From Nocardioides marinus (GTDB lineage Bacteria; Actinomycetota; Actinomycetes; Propionibacteriales; Nocardioidaceae), in the NCBI RefSeq assembly GCF_013408145.1, contig NZ_JACBZI010000001.1:1347501-1411500 (forward strand): a stretch of DNA of 64,000 nucleotides, in the 5' to 3' direction. A program made the translations under genes and the position numbers. Positions 54,569 to 63,285 of the stretch are shown one piece after another; position 1 is the stretch's first letter, and every line of letters begins with the position of its first letter. The notes under the pieces were generated by a model, which made no database searches, was not told where the DNA came from, and saw only the letters and a program-made list of their open reading frames with translations.

Positions 54569-57558
54569 CCCGCGAGAGCCGCAGCACCAAGGGCACCCTG
54601 CTGCGCCTGGGGTTCAGCGACCCGGAGCGCGCCTTCGACCACGTGGGCGAGCTGGGGGAGCAGGGCGAGGAGCTGCTGTGGATCCTGGCCCGCACCGCCG
54701 ACCCCGACCTGGCGCTGCAGCAGCTGGTGCGGCTGCGCGACGCCGCCGCCGAGCAGGACGCCGACCCCCGCGCGCTGCTCGAGGAGCTGCTCGACGACGA
54801 GGGCTTCGCCATGCGGCTGCTCAGCGTGCTGGGCGCCAGCGAGGCGCTGGGCGACCACCTGTGCCGGCACCCCGACCAGTGGCGCGAGCTGACCGACCCG
54901 GCGCTGGGCTGCACCCGCCCGGCGGCGTACGCCGTGCGCGCCGGCCTGCTGGAGGCCGTCGGCGCCGACCCGGTCGCCGACGAGCCGGTCGCCACCCTGG
55001 CCGACCACGAGGCCCTGGACGCGATCCGCGTGGAGTACCGCCGGGTCCTGCTGCGGCTCGCCGCGCGGGACCTCGCGCACCACGTCGGGGTCGACGACGC
55101 CGCCGCCGAGCTGAGCGACCTGGCCGCCGGCACCCTCGAGGCGGCGCTGGCCGTGGCCCGGCAGCGGGTGGGGGAGGACGCCCACCTCGCCCGGCTCGCG
55201 GTCGTGGCGATGGGCAAGTGCGGCGGGCACGAGCTCAACTACGTCTCCGACGTGGACGTCATCTTCGTCTACGAGCCCGCCGAGGGTGCCGACCCCGGTC
55301 GGGCCAACAAGGTGGCCACCCAGCTCGCCTCGCACCTGATGCGGGTGTGCGCCGACCACACCGGTGAGGGCGACATCTGGCCGGTGGACGCCAACCTGCG
55401 CCCCGAGGGTCGCAACGGCCCGCTCGTCCGGACCCTGGAGAGCCACCGCGGCTACTACGAGCGCTGGGCCAGCACCTGGGAGTTCCAGGCGCTGCTCAAG
55501 GCCCGCCCGGTCGCGGGCGACCTGGCCCTGGGCCGTGCCTACGTGGAGATGGTGCAGCCGATGGTGTGGGTCGCCGCCGAGCGCGAGCGCTTCGTCGAGG
55601 ACACCCAGGCGATGCGTCGCCGGGTCGTCGAGCACATCCCCTCCAAGGAGGCCGAGCGCCAGCTCAAGCTGGGCTCCGGGGGCCTGCGCGACGTCGAGTT
55701 CGCCGTGCAGCTGCTGCAGATGGTCCACGGTCGCGCCGATGACCAGATCCGCTGGCCGACGACCCTGTCGGCGCTGGCCGCCCTCACCGAGCGCGGCTAC
55801 ATCGGCCGTGAGGACGGCCTGGCCCTGCACGAGTCCTACTCCTTCCTGCGCACCCTGGAGCACCGGATCCAGCTGCACCGGCTCCAGCGCACCCACGTGG
55901 TGCCCGACGACGAGGAGGCCCTGCGCCGGCTCGGCCGGTCGATGGGCTTCCTGAAGCGGTCGGCGGAGTCCCTGCTGGACCAGTGGGGCCGGCACCGCCT
56001 GGAGGTCCGGCGCCTGCACCAGAAGCTCTTCTACCGGCCCCTGCTCTCCGCCGTCGCCCGCATCCCGGGGGAGGAGGCACGGCTCTCCCCGGAGGCCGCA
56101 CGCGACCGGCTCGCCGCCCTGGGCTACGCCGACCCGTCGGCGGCCCTGCGGCACCTGGAGTTCCTCACCACCGGGGTCTCGCGGGCAGCGCACATCCAGC
56201 GCACCCTGCTCCCGGCGATGCTGGAGTGGTTCGCCGAGGGCCCCGACCCCGACGCCGGGCTCTTCGGCTTCCGGCGGATCAGCGAGGCGATGGGCAGCAC
56301 CCCGTGGTACCTCGCCACCCTGCGCGACGAGGGTGAGGTCGCCCAGCGGATGGCGCACGTGCTGGCCACCTCCCGCTACGCCACCGAGCTGCTCGAGCGG
56401 GAGCCGCAGGGGGTGCGGATGCTGGGTCGCGACCTGGCCCCGTTGAGCGCCGAGGTGCTGACCGAGGAGATGCGGGCCTCCGCCTCGCGCCGCGACGACG
56501 TCGAGGCCGCGGTCCGGGCCGTGCGCGCCGTACGCCGTCGTGAGCTGTTCCGCATCGCCGTCGGCGACCTGCTCGGGCTCACCGACGTCGGCGACGTGGG
56601 TGCCGGGCTGTCCCGCCTCACCGACGCCACCCTCCAGGCGACGCTCGAGGTCGTCGAGGCCTCGGTGCGCGCGGCCCGCGGCCTGGAGGAGGCGCCGACC
56701 CGGTACGCGATCGTCGCGATGGGCCGCTACGGCGGCTTCGAGCTGTCCTACGGCTCCGACGCCGACGTGCTGTTCGTCCACGACCCGGTCGAGGGCGCCG
56801 ATCCGCAGGTGGCCGCGCAGTACGCCCAGGCGGTCGCCAACGAGCTGCGCCGGCTGCTGTCGCTGCCCGGCGGCGACCCCCCGCTCGTGGTGGACGCCGA
56901 CCTGCGGCCCGAGGGGCGCCAGGGTCCGCTGGTGCGCACCCTCGACGCCTACGCCGCCTACTACGCCGGCTGGTCGCAGGTGTGGGAGGCCCAGGCCCTG
57001 CTGCGCGCCGACGCCGTCGTCGGGGACGAGGACCTGCGGCGCCGCTTCACCGAGCTCATCGACCCGCTGCGCTTCCCCGAGGACGGCATCACGACCGAGC
57101 AGGTCCTGGAGGTACGCCGGATCAAGGCGAGGGTCGACCAGGAGCGCCTGCCGCGCGGGGCCGACCCGCAGACCCATCTCAAGCTCGGCCGCGGGGGGCT
57201 CGCGGACATCGAGTGGACCGTCCAGCTGCTGCAGATGCGGCACGCGGGGCAGGTGCCGGCGCTGCGCACGTCGCGGACGCTCGAGGCCCTCGCCGCCGCG
57301 CGGGACGCGGGGCTGATCGACGAGGACGACGCCGCGCTGCTGCAGCAGACCTGGCGCCGGGTGAGCCGGATGCGCAACGCCGTGACCCTGGTGCGCGGCA
57401 AGCCGAGCGACCAGATCCCCTCCGACCCCCGCGAGCGGGCGGCGATCGCCAGCATCCTGGGCTACCCCGAGGGGTCCTCGGAGGCCATGGTCGACGACCA
57501 CCTGCGGCACACGCGCACGGCGCACGCCGTGGTGGACCGGGTCTTCTGGGAGTCCTGA
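54565..57558 (+). CDS. glnE: bifunctional glutamine synthetase adenylyltransferase/deadenylase
   Basis: This encodes 997 aa. It attaches and removes AMP on a Tyr of glutamine synthetase. Two nucleotidyltransferase halves are visible: GHELNYVSDVDVIFVYEPAEG (about residue 225) and GGFELSYGSDADVLFVHDPVEG (about 730), each with the G-S-D-x-D active-site pattern. Matching signatures are DANLRPEGRNGPLVRTLES and DADLRPEGRQGPLVRTLDA. The target GS is not the neighbour (which lacks the Tyr) but presumably another glnA elsewhere. GTG at 54565 overlaps the amidotransferase stop. Confidence 0.95.
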   Translation: MTRESRSTKGTLLRLGFSDPERAFDHVGELGEQGEELLWILARTADPDLALQQLVRLRDAAAEQDADPRALLEELLDDEGFAMRLLSVLGASEALGDHLCRHPDQWRELTDPALGCTRPAAYAVRAGLLEAVGADPVADEPVATLADHEALDAIRVEYRRVLLRLAARDLAHHVGVDDAAAELSDLAAGTLEAALAVARQRVGEDAHLARLAVVAMGKCGGHELNYVSDVDVIFVYEPAEGADPGRANKVATQLASHLMRVCADHTGEGDIWPVDANLRPEGRNGPLVRTLESHRGYYERWASTWEFQALLKARPVAGDLALGRAYVEMVQPMVWVAAERERFVEDTQAMRRRVVEHIPSKEAERQLKLGSGGLRDVEFAVQLLQMVHGRADDQIRWPTTLSALAALTERGYIGREDGLALHESYSFLRTLEHRIQLHRLQRTHVVPDDEEALRRLGRSMGFLKRSAESLLDQWGRHRLEVRRLHQKLFYRPLLSAVARIPGEEARLSPEAARDRLAALGYADPSAALRHLEFLTTGVSRAAHIQRTLLPAMLEWFAEGPDPDAGLFGFRRISEAMGSTPWYLATLRDEGEVAQRMAHVLATSRYATELLEREPQGVRMLGRDLAPLSAEVLTEEMRASASRRDDVEAAVRAVRAVRRRELFRIAVGDLLGLTDVGDVGAGLSRLTDATLQATLEVVEASVRAARGLEEAPTRYAIVAMGRYGGFELSYGSDADVLFVHDPVEGADPQVAAQYAQAVANELRRLLSLPGGDPPLVVDADLRPEGRQGPLVRTLDAYAAYYAGWSQVWEAQALLRADAVVGDEDLRRRFTELIDPLRFPEDGITTEQVLEVRRIKARVDQERLPRGADPQTHLKLGRGGLADIEWTVQLLQMRHAGQVPALRTSRTLEALAAARDAGLIDEDDAALLQQTWRRVSRMRNAVTLVRGKPSDQIPSDPRERAAIASILGYPEGSSEAMVDDHLRHTRTAHAVVDRVFWES

Positions 57559-60314
57559 TGGAGTCGGCCCAGCGCCCGCCCCTGCGGACCCACCAGGCCC
57601 AGGCCCTCGCGGCGCTGGACGCGGCCTGGGCCGGCGGGCGGACGCGGGCGTGGACGGTGCTGCCCCCCGGTGCCGGCAAGACGCGCGTCGGCCTGGAGAC
57701 CGCCGAGCGGCTGCTGGCCGCCGGTGAGGTCGCCCGGGCCGTCGTGCTCGGCCCCAACACCGCCATCGTCGGGCAGTGGGAGGCGCAGGCCGCGGAGCTG
57801 GCGATCCCGGTGACGGCGTGGACCTACCAGTCGGTGGCGGTCTTCGACCCCGACGCCGAGGTCGACGAGGACGGCGACGAGCGCTCCCCGGTCGCCCGCC
57901 TGCACGAGAACGGCCGGGCCCGGGTGGAGGAGCTGCGCGCCGCCGGCCCGCTCCTGCTGGTGCTCGACGAGTGCCACCACCTCCTCGAGGTCTGGGGTCG
58001 GCTGCTCGCCGACCTGCTCGAGGAGCTCCCGCAGGCGCGGGTGCTGGGGTTGACGGCCACGCCCCCCGCAGCCCTGAGTGGCGACCAGGCGGCGCTGGTG
58101 CAGACGCTGTTCGGGGCGACGGTCTTCGAGGCGACCATCCCGGCGGTGGTGCGCGAGGGCGACCTCGCGCCGTTCGCCGAGCTGGTCTGGCTGGTCACGC
58201 CCACCCCGCACGAGCGGGCCTGGGTCGACAGCAGCGCGGTGCGCTTCGCCGAGCTGGTCACCGCCCTGACCGACCCGGCGTTCGGCTCGGTGCCGTTCCT
58301 CACGTGGCTGGACCGGCGCCTGGTGACCCGCGACGCGGGGGGTGCGGAGGTCTCCTGGGCCACGCTGGCCGCCGCCGAGCCGGTGCTCACCGACGCCGCC
58401 CTGCGCCTGCACCACGCCGGCCTGCTCGCGCTGCCACCGGGGGCCAGGCCGACCGAGGAGCACCGGCGCGACCCCGGTGCCGACGACTGGGTGGCGCTGG
58501 TGGGTGACTGGGTGACCGGGCACCTGCTGCGCAGCCGCGACCCGGCCGACCAGGAGGCGCTGGAGGGGGTGCGCCGCGCCCTGCCCGCCGTCGGGCACGT
58601 GCTCACCCGCGCCGGGGTGCGTCGCGGCCGCTCGCCCATCGACCGCGTGCTGGCCCGCTCCGAGGCCAAGACCGCGGCGACCGTCGAGATCGCCCGCGTG
58701 GAGCAGCTCGCACTGGGGGAGGACCGTCGCCTGCTGGTGCTGTGCGACCACGAGCGCGCCACCGCCACGCTGCCCGTCGACCTGGTGGGGGTCCTGGCCG
58801 AGCAGGCCGGTTCCGCGCACGCCGTCCTCGCCGCCCTCCTGGAGGACCCGGCCGGCGCGGACGCCGTGCTGGTCACCGGGTCGACCGTCGCCGGGTCCGC
58901 CGCAACCCTGGGCCGGCTCGTCGACCACGTCGCCGCGAGCGACCCCGGGCTGGCGGGCAGCCTGCGGGTGCGTCCCGGCACCGGGCCCGTGCACCGGCTC
59001 GAGGGCGCCTGGACCAGCCGGCGCTGGGTCCCGCACGTCACCCGCTTCTTCGAGACCGGCGGCACGACCGTGCTCGTCGGCACCCGCGGCCTGCTGGGCG
59101 AGGGTTGGGACGCCCGCTCGGTCAGCGGCCTGGTCGACCTCACGTCGGTCACCACGACCACCGCCGTCGTCCAGACCCGCGGCCGCGCGCTGCGCACCGA
59201 CCCCGCCCGCCCCGACAAGGTCGCGATCAACTGGTCGGTCGTGTGCGTCAGCGACCGGCACCCCCGCGGCGACCGCGACTGGCAGCGGCTGGTCCGCAAG
59301 CACGCCGGATTCTTCGGCGTCGACGAGACCGGCGAGGTCGTCGACGGCGTCGGCCACATCGACCCGGCGTTCTCGCCCTACGCCCCGCCGGCCGACGCCG
59401 AGCTCGCCGCCGCCAACGCCCGGATGGTGCTGCGGGCCGAGGACCGCGCCGCGGTCCGGGAGCGCTGGCGGGTGGGGGAGCCGTACGCCGACCGGGCCGG
59501 CCGCACGGTCCGGGTCCGCCCGCGCCGCGCCGGCACCCTCGGGCAGGGGTCCGGCCCCGCGCCGGTGGTGGTGCGACCGGACGTGCTCGAGGCGCGCACA
59601 CCGCTCCAGCGGCGTACCCCGGCGCGGGAGGTGGTGGCCGCGGGCGCGGTCGGCGGGGGAGCGATGGCCGTCGGCTTCCCCGCCGCCGACCTCGTGCCCA
59701 CCGCCCTGGGCGTGACGGCGGGTGTGCTCCTGCTGGGCGTCGCGGTGGTGGTGGGGCTGCTCGTGCGGCGACGCACGCTGGCGACCCGGGGAGCCCGGCT
59801 GCTGGAGCAGGCGGCCGCCCCGCCGTCGGTGGGGCAGGTCGCCGCCGCGGTCGCGGACGCGCTGCACGCGTGCGGGCTGGTGGGGGCGGACTCGAGTGCC
59901 GTGGGCATCGACGTCGACCCGGGCGGGGAGTACCGCTGCCGCCTCGACGGGGTCGGCGAGGAGGAGTCCGCGGTGTTCGCGACGGCCCTGGACGAGGCCC
60001 TCGCGCCGGTGCTCGCGCCGCGTTACGTCCTGCCGCGGCACGTGGTCATCGCCCGCGAGCGCCCCACGGCCGAGCGGGTGCGCGCCGCGCTGGGTCGACC
60101 GCTCCAGCCCGACGGCGAGGTGTGGCACCCGGTGCCGACGGTGCTCGGGGTCCGGGCCGAGCGCGCGACGGCGTACGCCGCTGCCTTCGACCGGTGGGTC
60201 GGTGGCGGCGCACCCCTGTGGACCGGCTCGGCCGAGGGTGCCGGTGTGCTGGCCGCCCAGCGCGGCAGCGACCCCTTCGACGTCGCCACGGTGATGCGGC
60301 GGCACTGGACCTGA
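57558..60314 (+). CDS. SF2 DEAD/DEAH-type helicase with transmembrane hairpin and C-terminal domain
   Basis: This encodes 918 aa. The helicase core has Walker A PPGAGKT (36-42), DECHH (137-141), TATPP (166-170), the motif GTRGLLGEGWDARSV (V) and QTRGRALRT (about 538-546, VI). After a basic linker, two adjacent hydrophobic segments lie at about 693-715 and 717-737 (VVAAGAVGGGAMAVGF; LGVTAGVLLLGVAVVVGLLV). They would place both the helicase and the last 180 residues on the cytoplasmic side. The C-terminal part (ALHACGLVGADSSAVGIDVD...) is not a domain I know. ATG overlaps the glnE stop (TGATG). It lacks a nuclease partner. Confidence 0.88.
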   Translation: MESAQRPPLRTHQAQALAALDAAWAGGRTRAWTVLPPGAGKTRVGLETAERLLAAGEVARAVVLGPNTAIVGQWEAQAAELAIPVTAWTYQSVAVFDPDAEVDEDGDERSPVARLHENGRARVEELRAAGPLLLVLDECHHLLEVWGRLLADLLEELPQARVLGLTATPPAALSGDQAALVQTLFGATVFEATIPAVVREGDLAPFAELVWLVTPTPHERAWVDSSAVRFAELVTALTDPAFGSVPFLTWLDRRLVTRDAGGAEVSWATLAAAEPVLTDAALRLHHAGLLALPPGARPTEEHRRDPGADDWVALVGDWVTGHLLRSRDPADQEALEGVRRALPAVGHVLTRAGVRRGRSPIDRVLARSEAKTAATVEIARVEQLALGEDRRLLVLCDHERATATLPVDLVGVLAEQAGSAHAVLAALLEDPAGADAVLVTGSTVAGSAATLGRLVDHVAASDPGLAGSLRVRPGTGPVHRLEGAWTSRRWVPHVTRFFETGGTTVLVGTRGLLGEGWDARSVSGLVDLTSVTTTTAVVQTRGRALRTDPARPDKVAINWSVVCVSDRHPRGDRDWQRLVRKHAGFFGVDETGEVVDGVGHIDPAFSPYAPPADAELAAANARMVLRAEDRAAVRERWRVGEPYADRAGRTVRVRPRRAGTLGQGSGPAPVVVRPDVLEARTPLQRRTPAREVVAAGAVGGGAMAVGFPAADLVPTALGVTAGVLLLGVAVVVGLLVRRRTLATRGARLLEQAAAPPSVGQVAAAVADALHACGLVGADSSAVGIDVDPGGEYRCRLDGVGEEESAVFATALDEALAPVLAPRYVLPRHVVIARERPTAERVRAALGRPLQPDGEVWHPVPTVLGVRAERATAYAAAFDRWVGGGAPLWTGSAEGAGVLAAQRGSDPFDVATVMRRHWT

Positions 60315-60336
60315 GCCCCGACCGGGCGTGCCGGTC

Positions 60337-60603
60337 TCAGCGGATCCGGGTGCTCTCGTCGTCCAGGAGCCGGCGCAGCAGGTGCCGGCACGCGGCACGC
60401 TCGGTCCGGAACACCCGCTCGTCGGTGCGCCGCCCACGCTCGGAGTAGTAGACGGCCCACCCGCGCTCGCGCCGCTCCAGCACGTACTGCTCGTTCGGCA
60501 GGCCTCCCGAGAGCCCGAAGGAGCGGCGGTCGACCCCCGCGGCGTGCAGCCGGCGCTGCAGCTCGGCGCGGTCGAGACGTCGACGTCGGCGCGGCGGGGT
60601 CAT
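60337..60603 (-). CDS. small basic hypothetical protein
   Basis: This encodes 88 aa, Arg-rich (PPRRRRRLDRAELQRRLHAAG), with a middle segment GLPNEQYVLERRERGWAVYYSERG that reads as two beta strands and a C-terminal helix (ERAACRHLLRRLLDDE). It is an uncharacterised actinobacterial small protein, possibly nucleic-acid binding from its charge. ATG at 60603 is 7 nt after TACCCT, without an RBS. It converges on the helicase gene (22 bp apart). Confidence 0.78.
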   Translation of the reverse strand: MTPPRRRRRLDRAELQRRLHAAGVDRRSFGLSGGLPNEQYVLERRERGWAVYYSERGRRTDERVFRTERAACRHLLRRLLDDESTRIR

Positions 60604-60610
60604 GTCGAGG

Positions 60611-60616
60611 AGGGTA
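60611..60616 (-). promoter_or_regulatory. -10 box TACCCT, leaderless start of 60337-60603
   Basis: TACCCT on the minus strand is 7 nt before the ATG at 60603. The rest of the 246-bp gap to 60849 shows no recognised feature. Confidence 0.5.
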
Positions 60617-60849
60617 GGCGCCCTCCGCCGCAGCCCATCCCCGGGACACGGGCTGCGAGCGGCCGAGAGCGGGCTGTCCCAGAGCCGACCTGCCCCGTCG
60701 CGGCCCCGGACAAACCACGCCGGCGTCGCCGGTCTGGACCGGACCGACGGGGGTCGGGAGACGGCGCCCGCGAGCCGGGGGACGGGAGCACCGGTCGCAG
60801 AGGACCTTGGACCCTGCGACCGGCCGCGGTCGCGGTGCACCGTGGAGGC

Positions 60850-61311
60850 ATGACCACGACGCAGAGCCGCCAGAGCGGTCACGAGCCCGAGCGCCCCGTC
60901 CTCGTCGACCTCGACGAGGGGACCTGCTGGGGCCTGCTGGAGACGGCGGGCGTGGGCCGACTCGTCTGGGTCGACGCCGACGGCCCCGTCGCGGTGCCGG
61001 TGAACGTCGCCGTCTCCGACGGTGCGGTCGTGATCCGCACCGCGGCCTACTCCGCGATGGCGCGGGAGGTCGACGACAGCCGGGTCGCCCTCGAGGTGGA
61101 CGACCTGGACCACGAGAGCCGCACCGGGTGGAGCGTGCTGGTGCGCGGGGTCGCCCGGGTCCTCTTCGAGCCCGCGCCGGCCGACGCGCCCACCGCCTGG
61201 CCCACGGGGAGCAAGTCCGCCACCGTGCGGATCCGCCCCACCAGGGTCACCGGTCGTCGGCTGGCCGCGCCGGCGACCGCGCGCACCACGGCGGGGACCC
61301 AGCCGTCCTGA
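60850..61311 (+). CDS. pyridoxamine 5'-phosphate oxidase-like flavin protein
   Basis: This encodes 153 aa. It has a split-barrel PPOX-type fold: LDEGTCWGLLETAGVGRLVWV, PVAVPVNVAVSDGAVVIRT, VALEVDDLDHESRTGWSVLVRGVARVL. It resembles actinobacterial FMN- or F420-binding members that begin with L-x-x-x-x-C-x-x-L-L. The cofactor and substrate are unknown. GGAGG stands just before the ATG at 60850. The next gene begins 67 bp later. Confidence 0.85.
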   Translation: MTTTQSRQSGHEPERPVLVDLDEGTCWGLLETAGVGRLVWVDADGPVAVPVNVAVSDGAVVIRTAAYSAMAREVDDSRVALEVDDLDHESRTGWSVLVRGVARVLFEPAPADAPTAWPTGSKSATVRIRPTRVTGRRLAAPATARTTAGTQPS

Positions 61312-61378
61312 CCACGGAGGAGGGCAGAGCCCGTCGACCTCGTGCGTGAGGTGGCCGCCAGGCGGGCATGCTCGCGCG

Positions 61379-63223
61379 GTGCCCACGTTCCTCGACCTGC
61401 TCTACGACGAGGCGCCGCGCGCCGACTACGACGACCTCGTGGCCTCGCTCGTGGCCGCCGGCGCCGACCCCGAGGCGACCCGTCGTGAGTGCGACGTCGC
61501 CCTGCGGCTGCGTGACCTGGTGGCCAGGCAGCGCTCGCGCGAGGCCGAGCTGTCGGCGCTCTACCAGACCGCCCACGACCTCACCGCCCTCCGCGACGTG
61601 GACGCGGTGCTGGAGGCGATCGTCCGTCGGGCACGTCAGCTGCTGAAGGCGGACATGACCTACCTCTCGCTCAACGACGTCGATGACGGGACGGGCGAGG
61701 GCGCGTCCTACATGAAGGTCACCGACGGGGCCCTGACCGCCGAGTTCGAGCAGCTGCGGCTGCCGCTCGGCACCGGTCTGCTGGGCCTGGTGGCGCAGAC
61801 GGGCGCGCCGTACTTCACCGCCGACTACCAGACCGACGCCCGCTTCGAGCACCGGCGCTACATCGACGCCGCGGTGGACGGCGAGCGCATCCGGGCCATC
61901 CTCGGCGTGCCCCTCCTGGTGGAGGGCCGGGTGATCGGTGCGCTCCTCGCGACCCACCGCACCGTGCGGCCCTTCCCGCCCGAGGAGGTGTCGTTGCTGA
62001 CCTCCTTCGCCGCCCATGCCGCGGTGGCGCTGGAGAACGCGCGGCTCTTCGCCGAGCTGGACGCCGCCGCCCGCCGCATCGGTGAGCAGGCGGCCGCGGT
62101 GGACCGCGCCGCCGAGGCCCACGACCGGCTGACGGCGCTGGTCCTGCGCGGCAGCCCGCTCGACGAGGTGGTCGAGGTGCTGGGTCAGGTGCTCGGGCAC
62201 GCCGTCGGGGTCCGCGACCGGGAGGGCCGACGGCTGGCCGGACCGGAGCCGATCCTGGTCGCCGAGGAGGTGCCGGTCGTGGCGGGCAGCGAGCGTCTGG
62301 GCTGCCTGGTCGTCCTGGGCGACCCCGACGGGGACGCGCACGGGCAGGTGCTGGACCCCGCCGAGCGACGGATCCTGGAGCGAGGGGCGGTGGTCGTGGC
62401 GCTGGTCCTGCTCTTCGCCCGCTCCGAGGAGGCGGCCGAGGCCCGCCTGGGGGGTGCGCTGATCGCCGACCTGCTGCGCGACCCGCAGGACCGTGCCGAG
62501 GTCGGCAGGCTGCGGGCGCGGGCGGCGCGGCACGGGGTCGACCTCGACGGCGGGTGCGTGGTGGCCGTGGCCCGCCTCGACGGCGTCGAGGCGGAGGTGG
62601 CCGCGCGTGCGGCGGTCCGGGCCGCGCGTGCCTCCGGCGGGCTGGTCGGGGTGCACGACGGGCAGGTCGTGCTCGTGGCCCGGGCCGACGACGGCCCGGT
62701 CGCCGTGGGGGAGGCGCTGGCCCGCAGCGTCGCGACGACCGGCGGCACCGCGACCGTCGGGATCGCCGCCGGGCCGCCCGACGCCCTCGGGTCCGGCCTG
62801 TCGGCGGCGTACGCCGAGGCTGCGCGCTGCGCGGAGGTGCTGGTCGTGCTGGGCCGGACCGGCGAGGTGAGCGACCCGGCGGGGCTCGGAGTCGCCCGCC
62901 TGGTGCTGGGCGGTGGTGGCCCCGAGGCGCTGACCGACTTCGTCGAGGACGTCCTGGGGCCCGTCCTCGCCTGGGACGAGACCCGCGGCAGCGCCCTGTG
63001 CCGGACCGTGGAGGCCTGGTTCGCCGCGGGCGGTAGTCCCAGCGGCGCGGCGACACGGTTGCACGTGCACCCCAACACCGTCGCCCAGCGACTGGCCCGG
63101 GTCGACGAGCTGCTCGGCCGGGGCTGGCGCGAGCCGGCGCGGGCCCTGGACGTCCAGCTCGCGCTGCGTGTCGTGGCGCTGCGCGGCGTGGCCCCCGGCG
63201 ACGTGCCGTCGGCACATATTTGA
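61379..63223 (+). CDS. GAF-domain PucR/CdaR-type transcriptional regulator
   Basis: This encodes 614 aa. After a helical head (1-60), a GAF domain spans about residues 60-220 (ALRDVDAVLEAIVRRARQLL, GLLGLVAQTGAPYFTADYQTD, ILGVPLLVEGRVIGALLATHR). A coiled stretch and a CdaR-like middle follow. The C-terminal HTH is GAATRLHVHPNTVAQRLARV. GTG at 61379 has CATGCT 6 nt upstream. It lies just before a short-chain dehydrogenase, its likely target. Similar GAF-PucR regulators control carbon-source genes, and the ligand is unknown. Confidence 0.88.
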   Translation: MPTFLDLLYDEAPRADYDDLVASLVAAGADPEATRRECDVALRLRDLVARQRSREAELSALYQTAHDLTALRDVDAVLEAIVRRARQLLKADMTYLSLNDVDDGTGEGASYMKVTDGALTAEFEQLRLPLGTGLLGLVAQTGAPYFTADYQTDARFEHRRYIDAAVDGERIRAILGVPLLVEGRVIGALLATHRTVRPFPPEEVSLLTSFAAHAAVALENARLFAELDAAARRIGEQAAAVDRAAEAHDRLTALVLRGSPLDEVVEVLGQVLGHAVGVRDREGRRLAGPEPILVAEEVPVVAGSERLGCLVVLGDPDGDAHGQVLDPAERRILERGAVVVALVLLFARSEEAAEARLGGALIADLLRDPQDRAEVGRLRARAARHGVDLDGGCVVAVARLDGVEAEVAARAAVRAARASGGLVGVHDGQVVLVARADDGPVAVGEALARSVATTGGTATVGIAAGPPDALGSGLSAAYAEAARCAEVLVVLGRTGEVSDPAGLGVARLVLGGGGPEALTDFVEDVLGPVLAWDETRGSALCRTVEAWFAAGGSPSGAATRLHVHPNTVAQRLARVDELLGRGWREPARALDVQLALRVVALRGVAPGDVPSAHI

Positions 63224-63271
63224 CGGTCGAGAGTGGCTCCCCGCCACATTCTGCTGACCGGCGTCCGCGCC

Positions 63272-63277
63272 TAGCGT
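63272..63277 (+). promoter_or_regulatory. -10 box TAGCGT before the dehydrogenase
   Basis: TAGCGT is 8 nt before the ATG at 63286. The gene lacks an RBS, which fits a leaderless transcript. Confidence 0.5.
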
Positions 63278-63285
63278 GGCGCCCC

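Noticed and set aside
53821..57525. 1234-aa open frame on the minus strand across glnE
   Set aside because: It is a shadow of glnE and its neighbours, caused by high third-position GC. The glnE motifs on the other strand are unmistakable.
57558..60314. Calling the membrane helicase a defence system
   Set aside because: There is no nuclease, methylase or other defence partner, and flanks are housekeeping genes. It is kept as an unusual protein only.
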